Shown: positions 12,001 to 12,834 of the stretch, piece by piece
How positions within the stretch are numbered: the first letter of the stretch is position 1
How the letters are laid out: each line of letters begins with the position of its first letter
Assembly: GCA_028565715.1 (NCBI GenBank)
Contig: JAOXYC010180579.1
Span: 1-12,834 of the forward strand
Direction of reading: 5' to 3'
From: Phoronis pallida
Lineage: Eukaryota; Phoronida; Phoronidae
DNA: 12,834 nucleotides
The notes under the pieces: generated by a model
Databases searched by the model: none
Seen by the model: only the letters and a program-made list of their open reading frames with translations
Told to the model about the DNA's origin: nothing
Made by a program: the position numbers and the translations under genes

Positions 12001-12834
12001 GCCTCCGTTATCACATGGAGACGACGCACAATCATCTATATCACGCTCACAGAAGTCGCCCTCCCAGCCAGGCAAACACTGACACCTATATGCCAAATCA
12101 AGATCCATGCATGTTGCTCCGTTCTTACAGTTATTATTCAGGCAATCGTTAACCGGCCTATCACAGTCGGGTCCAGCCCAGCCGGGTTCACACAGACACT
12201 GGTAACCATTGACGAGATCCAGGCATAAACCATTGACACAGTTCCCAGGACAGTCGATAATATTCTGTGTACACCTAGCACCTAAAGTAAACACAGCAAT
12301 TAAGTGACTAATTGTTTTTAAACATAACTCTTGTGTACTGCATTAATTTGTATTTCACACAAATTTCAGCATTATGGTGTAGTTGAGTAGTAGTTCCTCG
12401 CAAGCAAGCTTCATTTAAAATAGGTCCAAGTTTGCAGGACGTTTTCATAACACTTGAACATTGTGATCCAATAACTCATCAAATGCCATGCATGTTGGCG
12501 TTGATTGTAAAATGTTAGCAGTGTATGAATTGTCATTGTTATTCCATTAATTTGAAAAGACAGAAAAAATCATCGTAACTGAACTTCCATTAAAGCTGAT
12601 AACCTTTTCAGGACTAAGAATCATAATGTGCAAAATGTATGTTTATGTTGAAACAGAGACTGTCAGACAAGATATTTTCTTACATGTGTGAAAGTAGTCA
12701 ATAAAAGTACCTTCAAACCCTGGCAGGCAGGAGCAGCTGAACCCCCCAGTCTGTGTAAGGTCCAGTGAACAGTTCCCCCCGTTCTCACACGGACTGTCAT
12801 CACATGGTAACCTGGCACAGTTAGGACCACTGTA
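1..12834 (-). CDS. Partial multi-exon gene: EGF array - mucin-like spacer - EGF - laminin G protein (EYS-like candidate)
   Basis: This entry is the span of a gene model made of 16 exons: 12834-12711, 12281-11972, 11544-11291, 10527-10323, 10032-9887, 9493-9322, 8901-8735, 8328-8223, 7706-7582, 6824-6722, 6484-4587, 4078-2576, 1898-1647, 1273-1086, 776-691 and 52-1. All introns are GT..AG, every junction keeps phase, and the join gives 1897 codons without a stop. It encodes about 17 EGF-like modules, about 1,100 Ser/Thr-rich residues and the start of a laminin G domain. Such proteins act outside the cell, in the matrix or at the apical surface. The closest known layout is Eyes shut/Spacemaker (EGF array, Ser/Thr-rich spacer, then LamG and EGF). 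Crumbs lacks such a spacer, and agrin has follistatin modules, not seen here. Both ends are missing, so signal peptide, membrane segment and start are unknown. The domain calls are secure; the family name is inference. Confidence 0.85.
53..690 (-). other. Intron O-P
   Basis: This 638 bp intron starts GTAATA and ends TTTCAG. It holds foldback element copy 1 (392-560). The plus-strand open frame near 134-349 has no domain or coding signature. Nothing else is supported. Confidence 0.75.
392..560. mobile_element. Foldback MITE-like element, copy 1
   Basis: Arms 392-466 and 490-560 are inverted copies that start TGGCATCTCGGTAACAG and differ at only a few positions (one substitution and a 4 nt indel are clear). 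The loop is about 23 nt. A second copy with the same loop orientation lies at 4332-4498. It has no coding capacity, so it is best read as a non-autonomous foldback element in the O-P intron. A weaker match (AAAACATCAAT and its complement) continues outside the arms. I cannot define a target-site duplication. Confidence 0.8.
691..776 (-). CDS. Exon O: laminin G domain, middle part
   Basis: This 86 nt block is bounded by attttcttttcag|TATCAG and AATCAG|GTAATA and runs from phase 0 to phase 2. It reads YQYSCVIQ, then [18 protein letters not shown]. The S-G-V-N-V-x-x-G-x-x-H-x-I/V run is the laminin G segment that normally precedes the exposed W/V-H strand. The block was found by splice signals and frame agreement with exons N and P; it contains no methionine. 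Confidence 0.8.
777..1085 (-). other. Intron N-O
   Basis: This 309 bp phase 0 intron starts GTAACT and ends TTTTCTTTTCAG. It is AT-rich; I see no repeat or gene in it. Confidence 0.75.
1086..1273 (-). CDS. Exon N: laminin G domain, first part
   Basis: The acceptor is tttcactccag|CCCGC and the donor is TTGAAG|GTAACT, giving phase 1 to phase 0 and 188 nt. The encoded [11 protein letters not shown], then [20 protein letters not shown], then [10 protein letters not shown] follow the laminin G pattern: F/Y-D-G-x-S-Y-L near the start, a strand ending in T-x-x-x-D-G-x-L-x-Y, then V-x-N/D-G-x-L. LamG modules bind glycans or protein partners in the matrix and often need calcium. The frame stays open for ~25 codons beyond the donor, but exon O continues the fold better. 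Confidence 0.85.
1274..1646 (-). other. Intron M-N
   Basis: This 373 bp phase 1 intron starts with the weak donor GTTAGA and ends TTTCACTCCAG. It is AT-rich with no recognisable element. Confidence 0.7.
1647..1898 (-). CDS. Exon M: end of spacer (TTTQAPP repeats) plus EGF-like module
   Basis: The acceptor is caaaattag|TTTCACC and the donor is GAGGAAG|GTTAGA, giving phase 1 to phase 1 and 252 nt. It starts V-SPTTAST, passes through a Thr run and three TTQAPP units, then encodes one six-cysteine EGF ([14 protein letters not shown]...[12 protein letters not shown]). The C4-C5 part is unusual: the common C-x-x-G-F/Y is replaced by CTFKYQG. Read-through would stop at TAG two codons later, so a protein ending here is conceivable, but the in-phase join to the LamG exon favours splicing. 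GTTAGA is a weak donor. Confidence 0.85.
1769..1845 (-). repeat. Short coding repeat (T)TTQAPP in exon M
   Basis: Three near-identical 21 nt units encode TTTQAPP, preceded by a Thr run and PITTQAPP. This is a typical mucin-type Thr/Pro repeat and a likely site of copy-number variation. It separates the spacer from the final EGF module. Confidence 0.85.
2074..2089. repeat. Perfect 16 bp palindrome CACTAATTAATTAGTG
   Basis: An exact self-complementary 16-mer in the L-M intron with a TAATTA core. Paired TAATTA cores resemble homeodomain sites, but a chance palindrome in AT-rich DNA is equally possible. Confidence 0.4.
2423..2452. repeat. AT-rich hairpin, 11 bp arms
   Basis: AATTTATCATT (2423-2433) and AATGATAAATT (2442-2452) are exact inverted copies around an 8 nt loop, in the L-M intron upstream of the exon L donor side. 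No known role. Confidence 0.5.
2576..4078 (-). CDS. Exon L: ~500-residue Ser/Thr-rich mucin-like segment
   Basis: The acceptor is ttgattttgtag|CAATTCC and the donor is TTCACAG|GTATGC, giving phase 1 to phase 1 and 1503 nt, a multiple of three. The A|CA join makes Thr, and the exon begins [11 protein letters not shown]. It is in frame with the ATG at 4016, which is internal and not a start. Composition is dominated by Ser and Thr with Glu/Asp scattered through, and it has no cysteine. A repeat of about 41 residues ([10 protein letters not shown] core) is visible in its middle. Because both ends are phase 1, this exon can be skipped without a frameshift, so spacer length could vary by splicing. 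Confidence 0.9.
3005..3299 (-). repeat. Coding tandem repeat in exon L, ~41 residues, about 2.5-3 copies
   Basis: Two close copies ([19 protein letters not shown] and [19 protein letters not shown]), each preceded by SYI(T/S)DT and followed by a QST-rich tail, are followed by a partial copy with [10 protein letters not shown] and SLTDSS. A still more diverged unit ([17 protein letters not shown]) may lie just before them. At DNA level the two full copies are conserved over long runs, for example the CTTCTTGTAA-GGAACTATCCGTAAGC region on the plus strand. Confidence 0.8.
4079..4586 (-). other. Intron K-L
   Basis: This 508 bp phase 1 intron between the two mucin exons starts GTAAGT and ends TTTTGTAG. 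It carries foldback element copy 2; the rest is plain AT-rich sequence. Confidence 0.8.
4332..4498. mobile_element. Foldback MITE-like element, copy 2
   Basis: This is the same element as at 392-560: arms 4332-4404 and 4428-4498 and a loop (4405-4427) differing at a few positions. Its left arm has diverged (CACTCCCATTCACAG against CACATTTCTATTTACAG), while the right arm is almost unchanged. It lies in the K-L intron. Two copies in one gene support mobility. Confidence 0.8.
4587..6484 (-). CDS. Exon K: last array EGF plus ~575-residue Ser/Thr-rich mucin-like segment
   Basis: The acceptor is catcaacag|GTGTC and the donor is CCATCAA|GTAAGT, giving phase 2 to phase 1 and 1898 nt. The first ~55 residues complete the exon J EGF ([12 protein letters not shown]) and encode the last EGF of the array ([15 protein letters not shown]...[12 protein letters not shown]). 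The frame then runs without a break into [11 protein letters not shown] and hundreds of residues rich in Ser, Thr, Val and Pro, with no cysteine before the donor. Ser/Thr-rich regions of this kind are typically heavily O-glycosylated, extended and non-globular. A degenerate ~35-residue repeat lies near its start. The open frame beyond 4587 (SKLFYLV...) is intron read-through. The large exon joining EGF to spacer is the strongest gene-structure hint toward an EYS-like protein. Confidence 0.92.
5835..6115 (-). repeat. Coding tandem repeat in exon K, ~35 residues, about 2.5 copies
   Basis: Within the mucin-like part of exon K the unit VGFTTS-x-G-(M/L)-DVTT...SSFSQS-(G/D)-VG recurs, followed by a third, shorter copy with [14 protein letters not shown]. 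Units differ at many positions, so it is an old, diverging minisatellite under coding constraint. It likely arose by unequal crossing over or slippage, as in other mucins. Confidence 0.75.
6722..6824 (-). CDS. Exon J: EGF-like module
   Basis: The acceptor is catgtttag|GTTGG and the donor is TTCGA|GTAAGT, giving phase 1 to phase 2 and 103 nt, the shortest EGF exon here. It encodes WTGRHC (end of the exon I module), then [15 protein letters not shown] and GAGFE; CLC and the rest come from exon K. CLSKPC fits the O-glucose consensus. CLNGGKC lacks the O-fucose residue. Confidence 0.9.
6825..7581 (-). other. Intron I-J
   Basis: This 757 bp phase 1 intron starts GTGAGA. Nearly half of it is the TTAA-flanked element at 7213-7571. 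In 6825-7212 I see no feature. Confidence 0.8.
7213..7571. mobile_element. Inverted-repeat element with TTAA at both ends
   Basis: Inverted arms 7217-7252 and 7532-7567 share a perfect 22 bp core (GTACATCGCTACTTACGAATGT) and about 31 of 36 positions overall. TTAA stands directly outside both arms (7213-7216 and 7568-7571), as expected for TTAA-targeting elements such as piggyBac-type MITEs. The piggyBac-typical terminal CCC is absent, and TTAA is common in AT-rich DNA. The ~280 bp interior has no long open frame. It sits in the I-J intron, 10 bp from the exon I donor. Confidence 0.65.
7582..7706 (-). CDS. Exon I: EGF completion plus one EGF-like module
   Basis: The acceptor is ttttcag|TTGCC and the donor is CCAG|GTGAGA, giving phase 2 to phase 1 and 125 nt. 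It closes the exon H module ([10 protein letters not shown], which fits the EOGT-type O-GlcNAc site) and encodes [16 protein letters not shown]...CICLPG; WTGRHC follows from exon J. The donor lies only 10 bp from the inverted-repeat element at 7213-7571. Confidence 0.9.
7707..8222 (-). other. Intron H-I
   Basis: This 516 bp phase 2 intron starts GTTTGT and ends TTTTTCAG. Its middle is the 188 bp palindrome; the flanks are unremarkable. Confidence 0.8.
7946..8133. repeat. Nearly perfect 188 bp palindrome (86 bp arms, 16 bp loop)
   Basis: Arm 7946-8031 is the reverse complement of 8048-8133 with one mismatch (GATGACAGACG against GATGACTGACG). The 16 nt loop repeats GATGACAGACG from the left arm. 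It lies in the H-I intron and has no ORF of note. It may be a young foldback transposon or a local inverted duplication by template switching. As RNA the arms would pair into a long hairpin. Confidence 0.9.
8223..8328 (-). CDS. Exon H: EGF-like module, first two thirds
   Basis: The acceptor is ttaattgcag|GCACTC and the donor is TGCAG|GTTTGT, giving phase 1 to phase 2 and 106 nt. It encodes TLCEVD, then an EGF with an extended C1-C2 loop ([16 protein letters not shown]) and a GPGNTFKC segment; cysteines 5 and 6 come from exon I. The donor is the same weak GTTTGT as exon E, but it restores AG|T (Ser) and gives [13 protein letters not shown] across the join. Confidence 0.85.
8329..8734 (-). other. 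Intron G-H
   Basis: This 406 bp phase 1 intron starts GTAACA and ends TTAATTGCAG. It is AT-rich with no element found. Confidence 0.75.
8735..8901 (-). CDS. Exon G: EGF completion plus one EGF-like module
   Basis: The acceptor is ttgttttcag|CTGTAC and the donor is TATACAG|GTAACA, giving phase 2 to phase 1 and 167 nt. It finishes the EGF begun in exon F ([17 protein letters not shown]) and encodes [16 protein letters not shown]...CRCLDGYTG, which closes with TLC from exon H. CSSSPC fits the O-glucose site and CHNNATC both the O-fucose site and an N-glycosylation sequon (NAT). Confidence 0.9.
9098..9187 (-). pseudogene. Decayed copy 2 of the exon F 3' half, more degraded
   Basis: On the minus strand, ATCCTGTATGTGATCCCTA, then GATGATTGC and CAACCCTGTCAAAAT match exon F and copy 1 in the same order, with scattered substitutions and small indels. 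The CAACC-TGTCA-AAT part is closer to exon F than copy 1 is. The splice donor is gone (GGGAGTCCGTAA). It sits about 100 bp beyond copy 1 in the same orientation, so the three form a tandem series. Limits are approximate. Confidence 0.6.
9207..9290 (-). pseudogene. Decayed copy 1 of the exon F 3' half, splice donor retained
   Basis: On the minus strand this stretch parallels the end of exon F: TCCTCCTGTGTGTGTTCCC, then AACTGTGAAGT, then TGTCAAAATGGGAAGTAAGTAC. About 8 nt are missing after the TTCCC block, which breaks the EGF frame and gives an in-frame TGA shortly after. The last part still reads VNCEVDNC...ICQNG in another frame, and the GTAAGTAC donor is identical to that of exon F. It lies inside the F-G intron and has no acceptor of the right phase, so I read it as a dead partial exon duplication. 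Confidence 0.7.
9322..9493 (-). CDS. Exon F: EGF-like module plus start of the next
   Basis: The acceptor is ctattgcag|GGCAT and the donor is GGAAA|GTAAGTAC, giving phase 1 to phase 2 and 172 nt. It completes an EGF (HNC), encodes [16 protein letters not shown]...[12 protein letters not shown] and begins another ([13 protein letters not shown]) that continues in exon G. The final codon AA|C gives Asn, so the C2-C3 loop of that module is QNGN, one residue shorter than its neighbours. Two degraded copies of the 3' half of this exon lie in the next intron. Confidence 0.9.
9494..9886 (-). other. Intron E-F
   Basis: This 393 bp phase 1 intron starts with the weak donor GTTTGT and ends CTATTGCAG. 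A stronger-looking GTAAAC lies at 9841 in its first 50 bp but does not fit the EGF fold. It has a short 69 bp-spaced direct repeat. Confidence 0.75.
9521..9616. repeat. Short direct repeat, spacing ~69 bp, in the E-F intron
   Basis: ACAATGAGTCAATT followed by a TCAATAA core occurs near 9522 and again near 9591. This is a small local duplication inside the intron; function, if any, is not visible. Confidence 0.5.
9887..10032 (-). CDS. Exon E: EGF completion plus one EGF-like module
   Basis: The acceptor is attgcag|GTACTC. I place the donor at TTCTCAG|GTTTGT, giving phase 2 to phase 1 and 146 nt. The encoded residues close the previous EGF ([14 protein letters not shown]) and add [15 protein letters not shown]...CLCVPGFSG, whose sixth cysteine (HNC) is the first codon run of exon F. 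GTTTGT is a weaker donor than the GTAAAC at 9841, but only GTTTGT gives an intact C5-x-x-G-F-S-G-x-x-C6 and the right phase for exon F. Confidence 0.85.
10323..10527 (-). CDS. Exon D: EGF completion plus two calcium-binding EGF-like modules
   Basis: The acceptor is tccttttcag|GGTTTG and the donor is AACAA|GTAAGA, giving phase 1 to phase 2 and 205 nt. It supplies FEGINC to the module begun in exon C, then a full module ([16 protein letters not shown]...[12 protein letters not shown]). A second follows ([16 protein letters not shown]) whose last half is in exon E. D/N-I-N-E-C before the first cysteine marks calcium-binding EGF modules, which link into rigid rods. Confidence 0.9.
10528..11290 (-). 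other. Intron C-D
   Basis: This is the longest intron (763 bp, phase 1), starting GTAAGT and ending TTCCTTTTCAG. It holds the nested three-stem inverted repeat at 11047-11154; 10560-11040 has no visible feature. Confidence 0.8.
11047..11154. repeat. Nested inverted repeat with three stems (foldback element or structured RNA)
   Basis: Outer arms GATTTAATGTCAA (11047-11059) and TTGGCATTAAATC (11142-11154) pair with one mismatch. Inside are a small hairpin, GCCTG-TCATT-CAGGC (11080-11094), and a strong one with 15 nt arms and a 2 nt loop (11101-11132, one mismatch). Together they could fold like a three-way junction. It lies in the D-side intron (10528-11290). It may be a MITE/SINE remnant; I see no clear tRNA-type A and B boxes. 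Confidence 0.6.
11291..11544 (-). CDS. Exon C: two EGF-like modules
   Basis: The acceptor is gaattcag|GTGC and the donor is CCTG|GTAAGT, giving phase 2 to phase 1 and 254 nt. The junction with exon B restores Arg before CKCSAGW, completing that EGF. A calcium-binding module follows ([16 protein letters not shown]...[12 protein letters not shown]), with O-glucose (CASNPC) and O-fucose (CLNNATC) consensus sites. The next module has a longer first loop ([16 protein letters not shown]) and finishes in exon D. The reading frame continues past 11291 for a while, but the GTAAGT donor and the PG|FEGINC join support the boundary. Confidence 0.88.
11545..11971 (-). other. Intron B-C
   Basis: This 427 bp phase 2 intron starts GTAATT and ends GAATTCAG. 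It contains the ~130 bp-spaced direct repeat; nothing else is seen. Confidence 0.75.
11668..11855. repeat. Degenerate direct repeat, spacing ~130 bp, in the B-C intron
   Basis: AAATCAC-CTTGAATCAAACAA occurs at 11668 and again at 11798. Downstream of each is TTTGATTTC-TGATG (the first followed by GGATTGA, the second by TGGAAAA). This points to an old tandem duplication of ~130 bp in which the copies have since lost bases. No coding role is seen. Confidence 0.55.
11972..12281 (-). CDS. Exon B: three EGF-like modules
   Basis: The acceptor is tttactttag|GTGCT and the donor is TATAG|GTAATT, giving phase 1 to phase 2 and a length of 310 nt. It closes the previous EGF (ARC) and encodes a short-loop EGF ([11 protein letters not shown]...[12 protein letters not shown]), a second one ([13 protein letters not shown]...[12 protein letters not shown]) and most of a third calcium-binding type ([16 protein letters not shown]). 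CASSPC fits the O-glucose site C-x-S-x-P-C, and CKNGATC fits the O-fucose site C-x4-S/T-C. This is the longest pure EGF exon in the window and may be a fusion of two ancestral exons. Confidence 0.88.
12282..12710 (-). other. Intron A-B
   Basis: This 429 bp phase 1 intron starts GTACTT and ends GTTTACTTTAG. No repeat or other gene was found in it. Confidence 0.75.
12711..12834 (-). CDS. Exon A (5' end outside window): EGF tail plus one EGF-like module
   Basis: The first visible coding block reads from the window edge with the end of one EGF module (YSGPNC). A full module follows with cysteines in [13 protein letters not shown] and [11 protein letters not shown]; its sixth cysteine (ARC) lies in exon B. 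The exon ends GAA G|GTACTT, phase 1. The C2-C3 segment ENGGN lacks the Ser/Thr needed for O-fucose. The true exon start is outside the window, so only its 3' boundary is called. Confidence 0.8.

Overview
The window is a piece of an animal (metazoan) nuclear genome. It holds one multi-exon gene on the minus strand that runs off both ends. Evidence for this is a set of short coding blocks flanked by GT..AG introns (mostly 240-760 bp), AT-rich introns with foldback elements, and extracellular modules (EGF-like, Ser/Thr-rich mucin-like, laminin G) found together in animal secreted or surface proteins. Compact introns suggest an invertebrate or basal chordate, but the species cannot be read from the sequence. 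I see no bacterial-type gene, rRNA, tRNA or CRISPR array.

I can join 16 exons (A-P, from 12834 down to 1) into one open frame of 5691 nt, or 1897 codons, with every splice phase agreeing. Reading 5'->3' on the minus strand: exons A-J and the start of K (12834-6300) encode about 16 EGF-like modules. The rest of K (to 4587), all of L (4078-2576) and the start of M encode about 1,100 residues of Ser/Thr-rich, mucin-like sequence. The rest of M (to 1647) encodes one more EGF module. Exons N, O and P (1273-1) encode the first part of a laminin G domain. The N-terminus with its signal peptide, the promoter, the C-terminus and the stop codon lie outside the window.

The order EGF array - long Ser/Thr-rich spacer - EGF - LamG fits the Eyes shut/Spacemaker (EYS) type of matrix protein best. 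Crumbs- and agrin-like proteins are the main alternatives. The family call is an inference; the domains are clear.

The introns carry: two copies of a ~167-170 bp foldback element (392-560 and 4332-4498); a ~355 bp inverted-repeat element with TTAA at both ends (7213-7571) ending 10 bp from a splice donor; a nearly perfect 188 bp palindrome (7946-8133, one mismatch in 86 bp arms); a nested three-stem foldback (11047-11154); and two decayed copies of the 3' half of exon F (9207-9290 and about 9098-9187). The introns of the EGF array alternate strictly between phase 1 and phase 2, so the EGF exons form asymmetric pairs. This may explain why the partial exon-F copies decayed rather than being kept.
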